In this document: piece by piece, positions 1 to 9,055 of the stretch
Numbering within the stretch: position 1 is the stretch's first letter
Layout: each line of letters starts with the position of its first letter
Assembly (NCBI GenBank): GCA_037481615.1
Contig: JBBFLI010000008.1
Reading direction: 5' to 3' (one strand)
Origin: SpSt-501 sp037481615
GTDB lineage: Bacteria > Desulfobacterota > Desulfobacteria > Desulfobacterales > SpSt-501
DNA length: 64,000 nt
Program-made: the position numbers and the translations under genes
The notes under the pieces: model-generated
What the model was told of the DNA's origin: nothing
The model's database searches: none
What the model saw: only the letters and a program-made list of their open reading frames with translations

Positions 1-114
1 ATGGCGCTCAAGAACTCCCCCCTCTTCCGCCAGGCCTCGATCAGCCGCAAGGCGCTCGATGTCGTGGACAACCAGCCGGTGATGCGCTTCACGGCCCAGA
101 TGGAGGTCGTCTAG
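1..114 (+). CDS. PilN/MshI-like pilus assembly protein, C-terminal fragment
   Basis: Only the last 37 residues are inside the window; the true start lies upstream. The visible residues (ending MRFTAQMEVV) read like the tail of the periplasmic domain of PilN/MshI inner-membrane pilus proteins. Identification rests mainly on context: the stop is 3 nt before a PilO-like gene, and PilN-PilO is the invariant order in type IV pilus and MSHA operons. PilN pairs with PilO to form the inner-membrane alignment complex. The in-frame ATG at base 1 is not taken as a real start. No fold can be judged from so short a piece. Confidence 0.55.
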   Translation: MALKNSPLFRQASISRKALDVVDNQPVMRFTAQMEVV

Positions 115-117
115 GGG

Positions 118-663
118 ATGAACAGAAACGGCCGCGGCTTCCTTCTCCCCACCCCGACGCTCGTTCTCCTGCTGCTCTGCGCGGCCGGCCTGCTCGTGTT
201 TCTCGTCTTCGTCATCCTTCCGGCGCGGCAGCTCTCGGCCGAGCTCGATCGCGACATCGAGGGGCTGAAAGCGCGGCTCGAGGAGCAGCGCGTGCTCCAC
301 CCGGTCTTCCTGAATCTGTTGGAAAAATCGAAAACCCCGCCGCCGCAGGGCAAGCGCATCAGCCAGGCGGAGCGGGTGCGCCTGAAGCGCGAGGAGATCA
401 CCGCCCTGCCGCGGCGGCTCACGGAAACGGCCGCCGCCCACGGGCTCAAGGTGCGCGAGGTCGCCCCCGACGTGAACACGCTCACCGACGCCTCGAACCG
501 CTTCCTCGTGCGCCTGAGCGCGAACGGCCGTTTTCTGGACTTCCGCGAGTTTCTGCACGCCGTGGCCTCGCTTGGCTATTTCGAAGGCTTCGAGGAGATC
601 GAGGTCCGGGCGGTCGAGGGCGGCGAGGAACTCACGCTCAAGATGTGGCTCGCAAGAGAATAG
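118..663 (+). CDS. PilO/MshJ-like type IV pilus inner-membrane protein
   Basis: A 181-residue bitopic protein: a short basic N-terminus, one hydrophobic segment (about residues 11-33), a charged heptad-like stretch (about 37-60) and a C-terminal region of the size expected for the PilO/GspM ferredoxin-like fold. PilO-type proteins link the cytoplasmic motor platform to the secretin through PilN and PilP. Sequence alone is weakly diagnostic in this family; the call depends on length, topology and position between a PilN-like tail and a PilP-like gene upstream of the secretin. ATG at 118 follows the preceding stop by 3 nt, so translation is probably coupled. In MSHA loci this slot is mshJ. Confidence 0.7.
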   Translation: MNRNGRGFLLPTPTLVLLLLCAAGLLVFLVFVILPARQLSAELDRDIEGLKARLEEQRVLHPVFLNLLEKSKTPPPQGKRISQAERVRLKREEITALPRRLTETAAAHGLKVREVAPDVNTLTDASNRFLVRLSANGRFLDFREFLHAVASLGYFEGFEEIEVRAVEGGEELTLKMWLARE

Positions 664-667
664 CTCC

Positions 668-1162
668 ATGACGCGGCGCGAAAAGATCATCGTCGGCCTC
701 ATGTTCCTGACCGTGGGCTACGGGGCGATCGAGCTGCTGCTGCCCCGCTCCCGGGCCCCGCTTCCGGCCCCGGCCGCCGCCCAGGGGGGCGAGCCCTTGA
801 ACGTCTTCATCAGCAAGGTCGCCGATGCGATCCGCGGGGGCGGGCCGGAGGGCAATGCGGTCTGGGAAAAGGCCCAGGCCGGCTGGGCCCGGAACCCCTT
901 TCTCGAGATCCGCACCAAAACCGGTGGGGTGGCCGAGGAGAAGCGCCCGGGCGATCACCGGGGGGGCCCCCCTCCCAGCCTGCTCTACAGCGGCTTCATC
1001 GAGGCGGCCGGCCGCCGGATTGCGATCATCAACGGGATGGAGTACGAGGCCGGAGACCGCCTGCCGGCCGGCGGCTTCGTCCTGAAAGCGGTGCGTCCCA
1101 ACCAGGTCATCGTGGCCTCCCCGCAGGGCGAGGTCGTCATTCCGCTCAAGGAAACCGACTAG
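668..1162 (+). CDS. PilP/MshK/GspB-like secretin-interacting protein
   Basis: A 164-residue protein with one N-terminal membrane segment (about residues 8-24), a Pro/Ala-rich linker and a small C-terminal beta-rich region (motif INGMEYEAGDRL...) of the kind found in PilP, GspC homology-region and GspB/MshK proteins, which contact secretin N-domains in the periplasm. I chose ATG 668, 4 nt after the previous stop, because it places the membrane anchor at the extreme N-terminus; an earlier in-frame ATG at 572 lies inside the upstream gene. The secretin gene follows 13 nt later. The exact family (PilP, MshK or GspB) cannot be settled by eye. Confidence 0.65.
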   Translation: MTRREKIIVGLMFLTVGYGAIELLLPRSRAPLPAPAAAQGGEPLNVFISKVADAIRGGGPEGNAVWEKAQAGWARNPFLEIRTKTGGVAEEKRPGDHRGGPPPSLLYSGFIEAAGRRIAIINGMEYEAGDRLPAGGFVLKAVRPNQVIVASPQGEVVIPLKETD

Positions 1163-1175
1163 GGGATACCGGCTT

Positions 1176-2678
1176 ATGAGACGCGTTCGATCCTTCGTCC
1201 CGTCGGCGGCCGCCGCCTGGGTGCTCGTCGCCCTTCTTGCCTGGGGCTGCGCCCCGCCCAAGAAACCCGAGGCCGAGAACCCCTTCCTCGAGAAATGGAG
1301 GGCGCTCGCCCTGGAATCGAAGGGCTTCTCGCCGGCTTCGCCGGAGCCCACCCGCGAGCGGCTCCCTGGACAAATCGCCCCGCCCGCGGAGACCTCCCCG
1401 GAAAGACAAAAGCCGCTTCCCACACGCCGCGTCAGCCTGAAGATGAGCAACGTCGACGTGGCGACCCTTCTTCGCGCGCTCGCCCGCGCGGCCGATGTGA
1501 ACCTGATTCTGAACGACAAGGTCACCGGCCGCTCAAGCATCAACATCACCCAGGCCCCCTGGGACCAGGTCTTCCTCGGGATCCTGCGCACCCACAACTT
1601 GAGCTACGCCTGGCAGGGGGACATCATCCGCATCCTGACCGCCGACGACCTCGAGGAGGACCTGCGCAAGGAAAGCCGCCGGCGCGATCTGTCGCTCGTG
1701 GAGACGCCGGTCGCGCGCATCGTCCCCGTCAAGTTCGCGGAAGCGGCGAAACTCCAGGAAAACCTGAAGGCTTTCCTCAGCACGGACAAGGCGAACAAGC
1801 CGATCGGCTCGATCCTGGTCGACCAGCACACGAACTCGATCATCGTGAACGCCCTGCCGCGGGATCTGAACGTGATCCTCTCCGTGCTCGAAAAACTCGA
1901 CAAGCCGACCCCGCAGGTCCTGATCGAGGCCTACATCGTCGAGGCGAACAAGGACGTCGCCCGCGAGCTCGGCATCCAGTGGGGCGGGGCCTACCAGCTG
2001 AGCGGCGGGGACAAGCGCGGGTTCCTGACCGGCCGCGACAACAACGCCCTCGGCTCCGGCGTCGGCACCCCGGTAGACCCCACGGCCGGCAACGTGATCG
2101 ATCTGCCGGTCACCGCCGCGGGCGCCTCGAGCTTCGGTTTCCTCTTCCAGAACGTCGGCAAATCGCTTCTCGCCGCCCAGTTGACCGCCCTCCAGAACGA
2201 GGGCAAGCTGAACATCCTCTCCAGCCCCTCGATCACGACCCTCGACAACCAGACCGCACTGATCGAAAGCGGCCGCGACATCCCCTTTCAGAGCGTCGAG
2301 GACGGCGAGGTGAACATCCAGTACAAGAAGGCCGTCCTCAGCCTCCGGGTGACGCCGCACGTGATCGACCCCCGCACGCTCAGGCTCTCGGTGCGCGTGA
2401 ACAAGGACGAGGTCGACTTCACGCGCCAGGTGCTCGGCAACCCGACGATCGTCACCAAGAACGCCGAGACCAACGTCATCCAAGCGGACGGCCAGACGCT
2501 CGTCATCGGGGGCCTGAACAAGGAGACCACGACCGACGAGCAGACCGGGGTCCCGGGCCTCACGGATGTGCCCATCCTGAGCTGGCTCTTCAAGAAACAG
2601 GGCAAGGGAAGCTCCAAGGAGGATCTGCTGATCTTCATCACGCCGACGATCCTCAAGCCCTTCCCGGCCGGAGGCTGA
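1176..2678 (+). CDS. mshL: Outer-membrane secretin (MshL/PilQ/GspD family)
   Basis: A 500-residue outer-membrane pore subunit through which the pilus passes. The N-terminus is a signal peptide ending in a possible lipoprotein site (LLAWGC); Trp at -2 makes this lipobox non-standard. An STN/N0-type domain (about 87-160) is followed by a KH-like N1 domain (about 178-245, with the SIIVNALP motif). The secretin domain (about 250-495) carries the SSPSITTLDNQTALIESG core and the GVPGLTDVPILSWLF signature. At about 500 residues it is short for GspD and matches MshL-type secretins, which carry fewer N-domains. It sits in the mshI-J-K-L-M order seen in MSHA operons. Confidence 0.9.
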   Translation: MRRVRSFVPSAAAAWVLVALLAWGCAPPKKPEAENPFLEKWRALALESKGFSPASPEPTRERLPGQIAPPAETSPERQKPLPTRRVSLKMSNVDVATLLRALARAADVNLILNDKVTGRSSINITQAPWDQVFLGILRTHNLSYAWQGDIIRILTADDLEEDLRKESRRRDLSLVETPVARIVPVKFAEAAKLQENLKAFLSTDKANKPIGSILVDQHTNSIIVNALPRDLNVILSVLEKLDKPTPQVLIEAYIVEANKDVARELGIQWGGAYQLSGGDKRGFLTGRDNNALGSGVGTPVDPTAGNVIDLPVTAAGASSFGFLFQNVGKSLLAAQLTALQNEGKLNILSSPSITTLDNQTALIESGRDIPFQSVEDGEVNIQYKKAVLSLRVTPHVIDPRTLRLSVRVNKDEVDFTRQVLGNPTIVTKNAETNVIQADGQTLVIGGLNKETTTDEQTGVPGLTDVPILSWLFKKQGKGSSKEDLLIFITPTILKPFPAGG

Positions 2679-2807
2679 CCGGCCGCACACCCGATGGCGC
2701 CGCAACGCGCGCCGCCGGGACCCCCCGGGGGCGCCCGCGCCGACGCTGCGCCTGCGGCGCCCGCGGCCCCGAGGGCCCCGGGTCCGCCTTGTCGGGGTGA
2801 AGCCGCG

Positions 2808-4520
2808 ATGGATTACTTTTCCCTTCTCAACCTCGAGCGCGAGCCCTTCTCCAACTCGCCCGACCCGGACTTCTTCTACCAGTCCCGGCAGCACCTGGAC
2901 TGCCTCCAGAAGCTCGAGCTCTCGCTTCACCTGCGGCGCGGCCTGAACGTCGTCCTGGGCGAGGTCGGCACCGGCAAGACGACCCTGTGCCGCCACCTGA
3001 TCCGGCGTTTCGCCCGGCGGCCGGAGATCGAAACCCACCTCATCCTCGACCCCTCCTTCCGCGACGGCGCGGATTTTCTCGCCACCGTGGTGCGGCTGCT
3101 CACGGGGAGGCGGCTGCCCGCCGAGGTCTCGGAGTGGCAGGCGAAAGAGGCGATCAAGCAGATCCTCTTCCGGAAAGGGGTCGAGCAGAAGAAGACGACC
3201 GTCCTCATCATCGACGAGGGCCAGAAGATCCCCCCCTTCTGTCTCGAGCTTCTGCGCGAGTTTCTGAACTACGAGACCAACGCGTACAAACTCTTGCAGA
3301 TCGTGATCTTCGCCCAGCGCGAGTTCGAGGAGACCCTGCGGCGGCACCCCAACTTCGGCGACCGGATCAACCTCCTGCACCGGCTGAAACCCCTCGACTT
3401 CGGCGACACCCGGCGCATGATCCGCTTCCGTCTCGAGAGATCGAGCGCCTCGCCGCAGCCGCTCGACCTCTTCACCCTGCCCGCCCTGTGGGCCATCCAC
3501 CGCGCGACGGGCGGTTTCCCGCGGAAGATCATCAACCTCTGCCACCAGTGCATCCTGGCGATGATCATCCAGAACGCAAAGCGCGTGGGCTATGCGACCG
3601 TGCGGCGCTGCGCCGCGCGGGTCGTCACCGCCGAGGCCCCGGCGCGGACCGGCCGCCGGGCGGCCGCCTGGGGGGCGACGGCGGCGGCGCTTGCCGCTTT
3701 GCTGCTCTGGGCGTTTTCCGCGGAGGTCTCCCCTCTCGATCGGCTCCGCGGGAGGCTGCGGGGGGTATTCCCCCCAGCGGCGCCCGGACGGACGCTTTCG
3801 CCGGACCCCCCGCGGGGGATCGTGGAAACCCGGCCGATTCCGCAGGCGGAACCCGCCGCCGAGGCGGCGGAAGCGCCGGTCGCGCAGGCGCCCGACGCCG
3901 CGAGGCGCGAAGATCCAACGCCCTCCATGGCGTCGGGGGAGACGGGGCGGTCGGCGGCGGAGGCCGCAGCCGCAGTCTTCGGGGAGAGGGCTCCCCTTGC
4001 CGCCGAGCAGAAGGCGGCGCAGGCGCAGGAGGGGCCGCCTGCAATTCTCGGCGAGGTGCGGCTGCAGCGCGGCGAGACGGTCTCGGGTGTGATCCAGCGG
4101 GTCTACGGGCAATACTCCAACCGTCACTTCCGGGCGGTCATCCTCGCCAACCCCCTGATCGACGACCCCGACCGCATCTTGGCGGGCCGCACCCTCCGGC
4201 TCCCGGCGGTCGAAACCCTCCCCCGGGCGTTGAACAAACCGGCCTGGTGGGTTAAGATAAACGAGTTTGCAAATCTCGAGGAAGCGCTGGCGGCGTTGCG
4301 CAACCCGCCGGATTCCCTGCCCGCGATGCGGCTCATCCCGCTCTGGGAGCCGCGGCAAGGATTGCGCTTCTTGCTGGTGCTGCGGCAGGTTTTCTTCGAC
4401 CGCGAGACGGCGCTGCTTCAGATTTCGCTTCTGCCGCGGCACACAGCCGCCGCGGCGGGGCTGATCGGCTCCTGGGAGGGGGCGGTCCTTTACGCCGACC
4501 CCTATCCCGCGGAACACTGA
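2808..4520 (+). CDS. mshM: MshM/ExeA-like AAA ATPase with C-terminal LysM domain
   Basis: A 570-residue ATPase starting MDYFSLLNL, the typical ExeA/GspA/MshM beginning, so ATG 2808 is preferred over an upstream in-frame ATG at 2694 that would add a Pro/Ala/Arg-rich tail. Walker A GEVGTGKTT is at about residues 51-59 and Walker B VLIIDEGQ follows. A membrane segment lies at about 286-303, then a Pro/Glu/Ala-rich linker and a LysM-like module (about 414-465, GETVSGVIQRVYG...AGRTLRLP). ExeA-type ATPases use ATP to help insert the secretin through peptidoglycan, and a peptidoglycan-binding LysM fits that role. No separate mshN gene follows; this periplasmic extension occupies that place. Confidence 0.85.
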   Translation: MDYFSLLNLEREPFSNSPDPDFFYQSRQHLDCLQKLELSLHLRRGLNVVLGEVGTGKTTLCRHLIRRFARRPEIETHLILDPSFRDGADFLATVVRLLTGRRLPAEVSEWQAKEAIKQILFRKGVEQKKTTVLIIDEGQKIPPFCLELLREFLNYETNAYKLLQIVIFAQREFEETLRRHPNFGDRINLLHRLKPLDFGDTRRMIRFRLERSSASPQPLDLFTLPALWAIHRATGGFPRKIINLCHQCILAMIIQNAKRVGYATVRRCAARVVTAEAPARTGRRAAAWGATAAALAALLLWAFSAEVSPLDRLRGRLRGVFPPAAPGRTLSPDPPRGIVETRPIPQAEPAAEAAEAPVAQAPDAARREDPTPSMASGETGRSAAEAAAAVFGERAPLAAEQKAAQAQEGPPAILGEVRLQRGETVSGVIQRVYGQYSNRHFRAVILANPLIDDPDRILAGRTLRLPAVETLPRALNKPAWWVKINEFANLEEALAALRNPPDSLPAMRLIPLWEPRQGLRFLLVLRQVFFDRETALLQISLLPRHTAAAAGLIGSWEGAVLYADPYPAEH

Positions 4521-4558
4521 GAGACGCGGCAGACACCCGGAGAAGGAAAGCGGTCGCC

Positions 4559-6301
4559 ATGGCCTGGGAAGCGAACCCCTCCAGCAGCAGGACCTCGATC
4601 CCCATGCACAAAAAACTCGGTGAAATGCTCGTCGAGGCGGGGCTGATCGCCCGGCAGAAACTCGCGGAGATCCTCGAGCAGCAAAAGAAGAGCGGCCTCA
4701 AGCTCGGCCAGTACCTCGTCCGCGAAGGCGTCCTCGGGGAAAGCCAGATCGTGGACCTGATCTCCAGCCAGCTCAAGATCGAGAAATACCGACCCGACCG
4801 CCACGTCCTCGACATGGAGCTCGCCAAGCTCGTCACCGCCGAGACCGCGCACAAGTATTCGGTGGCGCCGCTTCAGAAGAGCGGGATGCTCCTCAAGGTC
4901 GCCATGACCGACCCCCTCGACATCCACACCCTCGATGCGCTCGAGGTCCTGACCAACCTCGAGGTCGAGGCCGTGATCTGCACCGAGCAGCAGCTGAACC
5001 AGCTCCACACGACGCTCTACGGGACCTATGCCGGGGTGGGCAGCGTGCTCGAGGACCTCGAGGACGTGCAGATCGACAAGCAGATCGAGAAGACGGCCTC
5101 TCTCGACGACGTGGAGGTGAGTTCGCTCCAGGGCATGGCTCAGGAGGCCCCCGTCGTGCGTCTGGTGAACTCCATCCTCTCCCAGGGGGTCCGCGAGGGG
5201 GCGAGCGACATCCACATCAGCCCCGAGAAGGACCACGTGCAGATCCGCTTCCGCGTCGACGGGAAGCTCCACGAGGTCCCCGCCCCGCCGAAGGGCATGT
5301 TTCTGCCGATCATCTCCCGGCTCAAGATCCTCGCCAACATGGACATCGCCGTGTCGCGCGTGCCGCAGGACGGCCGCTTCACGGTGAAGATGAAGAACAA
5401 GGACATCAACATCCGCGCCTCGACCATCCCCTCGATCTACGGCGAGAACATGGTCCTGCGGCTGCTCGACACGAGCGCGGACATCTACGCCCTCGAGCTG
5501 CTCGGCATGAGCGACGCCGACCGCGGGCGGCTCGAAAGAGAGATCGTCAAGCCCTACGGGATGATCCTGAGCACCGGCCCCACGGGAAGCGGCAAGAGCA
5601 CCGCCCTCTACGCGATCCTGAAACGGATCAACAAGGTCGACATCAACATCATCACCGTCGAGGACCCGGTCGAGTACCGGATCGAGAAGATCCGCCAGGT
5701 ACAGCTGAACCGCAAGGCCGGGATGACCTTTGCGAGCGGCCTGCGGTCGATTTTGCGGCAGGACCCGGACGTGATCATGGTGGGCGAGATCCGCGACCGC
5801 GAGACGGCCGAGATCGCCGTCCAGGCGGCGCTGACGGGCCACCGCGTGTTGAGCACGCTGCACACGAACGACGCCGCCGGCGCGATGACGCGGCTCATGG
5901 ACATGGGGATCGAGCCCTACCTCGTCTCCTCGGTGATGCTCGTCTCCTTCGCCCAGCGGCTCGTGCGCAAGGTCTGCCCGAATTGCCGCGCCCCCCGGCC
6001 GCCCTCCGAGGCCGAGATCCGCTACTGGAAACTCGAGGGGGTCGACACGAGCGGCTTCGTCGCCGGCCAGGGCTGCTTCAACTGCATGCACACCGGCTAC
6101 AAGGGCCGGACGGGCGTCTTCGAGGTGCTCGTGATCGACCCCATGATCCGGGAGATGATCCTGCAGCGGAAACCCGCCCACGAGATCACGCGGGCCGCCG
6201 TGGAGGCGGGCGATTTCCGCACCCTGAGGGACAACGCGATCGACAAGGTCGTCCAGGGGATCACGACCCTCGAGGAGGCGGCCTCCGCCGTGCTCGTCTG
6301 A
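4559..6301 (+). CDS. mshE: Pilus extension ATPase (MshE/PilB/GspE family)
   Basis: A 580-residue cytoplasmic hexameric ATPase powering pilin polymerisation. The N-terminal MshEN/GspE-N domain begins at MHKKLGEMLVEAGLI; in MshE/PilB homologues this domain binds cyclic di-GMP. Walker A GPTGSGKST is at about residue 340, and the Asp-box and Walker B region reads DPDVIMVGEIRD. The His-box sequence TGHRVLSTLHTND is present. A tetracysteine zinc site is formed by CPNC (about 473) and CFNC (about 504). Two starts are possible, ATG 4559 and ATG 4604, both with a weak AGGA about 11 nt upstream; conserved sequence begins only at the second. Confidence 0.93.
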   Translation: MAWEANPSSSRTSIPMHKKLGEMLVEAGLIARQKLAEILEQQKKSGLKLGQYLVREGVLGESQIVDLISSQLKIEKYRPDRHVLDMELAKLVTAETAHKYSVAPLQKSGMLLKVAMTDPLDIHTLDALEVLTNLEVEAVICTEQQLNQLHTTLYGTYAGVGSVLEDLEDVQIDKQIEKTASLDDVEVSSLQGMAQEAPVVRLVNSILSQGVREGASDIHISPEKDHVQIRFRVDGKLHEVPAPPKGMFLPIISRLKILANMDIAVSRVPQDGRFTVKMKNKDINIRASTIPSIYGENMVLRLLDTSADIYALELLGMSDADRGRLEREIVKPYGMILSTGPTGSGKSTALYAILKRINKVDINIITVEDPVEYRIEKIRQVQLNRKAGMTFASGLRSILRQDPDVIMVGEIRDRETAEIAVQAALTGHRVLSTLHTNDAAGAMTRLMDMGIEPYLVSSVMLVSFAQRLVRKVCPNCRAPRPPSEAEIRYWKLEGVDTSGFVAGQGCFNCMHTGYKGRTGVFEVLVIDPMIREMILQRKPAHEITRAAVEAGDFRTLRDNAIDKVVQGITTLEEAASAVLV

Positions 6302-6314
6302 AACGGAAAGGGCC

Positions 6315-7526
6315 ATGGCGCGATTCAGCTACCAGGCGCTCACCGACGCCGGGGAAAACGCGAAGGGCGAAATCGAGGCCGACTCGGCCGAAGCCGCAGC
6401 CGCTCTGGTCGCCGGCCGCGGGCTCATCCCCGTGAGTGTCAAGCCGCTCGGCGCCGCGGCCGCGGGGGCGGGCCTCGGCGCCTTCCGCTCGCGGGTCAAG
6501 GCCGCGGATCTCATCCTCTTCACCAAGCAGTTCAAGACGCTCATCCGGGCCGGTGTGCCCATGCTGACGATCCTGCAGGTGCTCGAGGAACAGACCGAAA
6601 ACCGCACCCTGCGGGAAGCTCTGGGGAAGATCCACCATGACATCCGCGAGGGGGCGAGCCTCCACGATGCCTTCCGCCGCCACCCGAAGATCTTCTCCCC
6701 CCTCTACTGCAGCATGCTCCGCGCGGGGGAATCCTCCGGGGCCCTGCCCGAGATCCTCGATCGCCTGATCTACGTGATCGAGCACGAGAACAAGGTCCGA
6801 TCCGACATCAAGTCCGCGCTCACCTACCCGGCGATCGTGGTCCTGTTCCTCGGGGTCGCCTTCTTCGTCCTGCTGGTGGGGGTGATCCCCAAGTTCGTGA
6901 ACGTCTTCCAGGCGAGCGGGCTCACGCTCCCGCTTCCCACCCGCATCTGCCTTGCGCTCTACGAGCTGATCGTGCGCCACTGGGCCGTCCTTTTCCTCGG
7001 ATTGACGGGGCTCATCGTCGCCGCCGTGCTCTACGGTCGGACCGCTCAGGGGCGGCTTCTCCGCGACAGCCTGCTGCTGCGCATCCCGCTCGTCGGCAAG
7101 CTGTTCCAGAAGGCGGCGATCTCGCGCTTTGCGAGCATCTTTTCGATCCTGCAGTCGAGCGGGGTCGACATTCTCGATGCCATGGACATCCTCTCCGGCA
7201 CGATCGGGAACACGGCCATCGCCCGCCGGCTCGACGGCATCAAGGACCGCCTCAAGGAGGGACGCGGCATCTCCGGGCCGCTCCGGCAGGCCCGTTATTT
7301 CCCGCCCATGCTGGTCAACATGATCGCGGTCGGCGAGGAATCCGGAAACCTCGACACGCTGCTCCGGGATGTCGCCGCCCACTACGACACCGAGGTCGAA
7401 TACGCGACCAAGAAGCTCTCCGATGCCATCGGGCCCGTGCTCACGATCAGCCTCGCCGCGGTGGTCGGCTTCTTTGCGCTCGCGATCTTTCTTCCCATGT
7501 GGGACATCTCGCTCAAGGTCAAATGA
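6315..7526 (+). CDS. mshG: Pilus platform protein (MshG/PilC/GspF family)
   Basis: A 403-residue polytopic inner-membrane protein with the two tandem T2SSF domains (about 70-190 and 270-395) that define the family, each followed by hydrophobic segments; the first repeat carries FTKQFKTLIRAGVPM and the last helix is near the C-terminus. It anchors the assembly ATPase and transfers pilin subunits into the growing fibre. It lies 13 nt after mshE and its stop codon overlaps the start of the sigma-54 regulator (ATGA), indicating one transcript. Length and architecture are standard. Confidence 0.93.
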   Translation: MARFSYQALTDAGENAKGEIEADSAEAAAALVAGRGLIPVSVKPLGAAAAGAGLGAFRSRVKAADLILFTKQFKTLIRAGVPMLTILQVLEEQTENRTLREALGKIHHDIREGASLHDAFRRHPKIFSPLYCSMLRAGESSGALPEILDRLIYVIEHENKVRSDIKSALTYPAIVVLFLGVAFFVLLVGVIPKFVNVFQASGLTLPLPTRICLALYELIVRHWAVLFLGLTGLIVAAVLYGRTAQGRLLRDSLLLRIPLVGKLFQKAAISRFASIFSILQSSGVDILDAMDILSGTIGNTAIARRLDGIKDRLKEGRGISGPLRQARYFPPMLVNMIAVGEESGNLDTLLRDVAAHYDTEVEYATKKLSDAIGPVLTISLAAVVGFFALAIFLPMWDISLKVK

Positions 7527-8866
7527 AGCAGGCGCGGTTCCACATCAGCCTCTACATCATCATCCCCTTCATCTTCGCGGGGTTTTCGATCTTCTCCGCG
7601 CTTCTCGCCTACCGGCTCACACGCTACGGGATGGAGGCGAAAATCGACCCCTCGACCTGGGTCTTCTGGCTGATCATCGCCATCAGCCTGGTCGCGTTCG
7701 GGACGGGCCTGGCGATCGTTCGTTTTCTCCTCCGGCCGGTCGAGGAGTTCATCCGCAAGGCAAGCGAGCTTCCGGCCTTGAAGACGGCCGTGGGAGGCAG
7801 GAAAAAAGGGGGCGACAAGCTCGCCCAAATCACAACCGTCTTCGACCGCGTGACCACGGTGTTGAGCCGCATCGACGCCCGCCACTTCTTTCCCGAGATC
7901 GTGGGCGAAAGTGTGGCCATCCGCGGCATCTTCGGCCTGATCCTGAAGGTCGCCCCGAGCGACACGACCGTCCTCATCCTGGGGGAGAGCGGCACCGGCA
8001 AGGAACTCGTCGCCACGAGCCTCCACGCCCACAGCCCGAGGAAAGAGAAGCCCTTCGTGAAGTTGAATTGTGCGGCGATCCCTCAGGAGCTGCTTGAAAG
8101 CGAGCTCTTCGGGCACGAAAAAGGGGCCTTCACGGGGGCGGTTTCCTTCAAGCCGGGGAAATTCGACCTCGCAAACGGCGGGACGATTTTTTTGGATGAA
8201 ATCGGGGATATGCCGCTCACGCTGCAGGCGAAGATCCTGCGGGTGCTCCAGGAGAAAGAGTTCTACCGCGTCGGCGGCACGCGCACGGTCAGGGTCGATG
8301 TCCGCTTCATCGCCTCGACCAACAAGAACCTGGAAAAGCTGGTCGAGGATGGAGTTTTCCGCGAGGACCTCTATTACCGCCTCAGCGCCTTCACGCTGCG
8401 CCTCCCGCCGCTTCGCGAGCGCAGGGAGGACATTCCGCTCCTGGTCGACCATTTTCTACAGAACGCTCCGAAAAAAGTAGAAATATCGTCGGTTGCGCTG
8501 CAGATGCTCATGGCCTACCCCTGGCCGGGGAACATCCGGGAGCTGAAAAACGTGATCGAGGCGGCGGCCCTGATCGCCGAGGGGGGTTGTATCGAGCCGG
8601 CCCAGCTCCCGGAAAAAATCACGCGGATTTTCGCGGAGATGCCAGGAGAATCGGAGATCAGGCTCCCTTCGGCCATGAGCCTCGACGCAAAGCTGAACGA
8701 AATCGAGCGCAATCTCATCATCGAGGCGCTGATCAAGACCGGGGGGGTCCAGTCGCGGGCGACCGAGCTTCTCGGGATCAACCAGCGGAGCCTCTGGCAC
8801 CGGATCCGGAAACTGGGGATCGATGTAAAAAGCATCAAAAAATATGAATCGAGCGTATCCGTTTGA
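7523..8866 (+). CDS. Membrane-anchored sigma-54-dependent transcription activator
   Basis: A 447-residue enhancer-binding protein. The N-terminus has no receiver, PAS or GAF domain; it has two hydrophobic segments (about residues 8-30 and 46-68) and a short linker. The AAA+ domain carries Walker A GESGTGKE (about 154-161), the sigma-54-contact loop GAFTGA (about 201-206) and a Walker B in FLDEIGD. A Fis-type helix-turn-helix ends the protein (about 400-440, RATELLGINQRSLWHRIRKLGI). ATG 7523 overlaps the mshG stop, so the gene belongs to the pilus operon. A -24/-12 promoter lies just downstream before the pilins, the most likely target. How it senses a signal is unknown; assembly state at the membrane is a guess. 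Confidence 0.88.
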   Translation: MKQARFHISLYIIIPFIFAGFSIFSALLAYRLTRYGMEAKIDPSTWVFWLIIAISLVAFGTGLAIVRFLLRPVEEFIRKASELPALKTAVGGRKKGGDKLAQITTVFDRVTTVLSRIDARHFFPEIVGESVAIRGIFGLILKVAPSDTTVLILGESGTGKELVATSLHAHSPRKEKPFVKLNCAAIPQELLESELFGHEKGAFTGAVSFKPGKFDLANGGTIFLDEIGDMPLTLQAKILRVLQEKEFYRVGGTRTVRVDVRFIASTNKNLEKLVEDGVFREDLYYRLSAFTLRLPPLRERREDIPLLVDHFLQNAPKKVEISSVALQMLMAYPWPGNIRELKNVIEAAALIAEGGCIEPAQLPEKITRIFAEMPGESEIRLPSAMSLDAKLNEIERNLIIEALIKTGGVQSRATELLGINQRSLWHRIRKLGIDVKSIKKYESSVSV

Positions 8867-8889
8867 TTCAAAAATCTACATATTTTGAA
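8867..8889. promoter_or_regulatory. Inverted repeat, candidate activator site
   Basis: TTCAAAA and TTTTGAA arms of 7 bp are separated by 9 nt immediately after the activator stop codon and about 100 bp upstream of the -24 element at 8989. That is the usual distance for an enhancer-binding-protein site. Function is inferred from position only; it could also be a weak hairpin at the end of the operon transcript. Confidence 0.35.
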
Positions 8890-8985
8890 TAAAGCGGGAA
8901 CCGGCGGGGGAAGTCGGTGCTTGCCAGAAAAGTGATAAATATCATGATTAACTGATTTTTTGTTAAAAATTACATTGCCAGATAA

Positions 8986-9004
8986 TTTGGCATAAATTGT
9001 GCTT
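8986..9004 (+). promoter_or_regulatory. Sigma-54 (-24/-12) promoter of the pilin genes
   Basis: TTTGGCATAAATTGTGCTT has GG at 8989-8990 and GC at 9001-9002, the invariant 10-nt spacing, within the TTGGCA...TGC consensus. Predicted start is near 9013, about 42 nt before the pilin ATG. The region is AT-rich compared with its surroundings. The sigma-54 activator encoded just upstream is the obvious candidate regulator. Confidence 0.75.
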
Positions 9005-9055
9005 ATCCTCACGGGCACCTAAGGTTCGCAATACGCCTCGTGAGGAGGAAGAGTC

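Noticed and set aside
1533..4517. A very long open frame on the minus strand antisense to the secretin and ATPase genes
   Set aside because: High GC content keeps the antisense frame open; the predicted protein is low-complexity Arg/Gly/Leu-rich, and the plus-strand genes show clear families.
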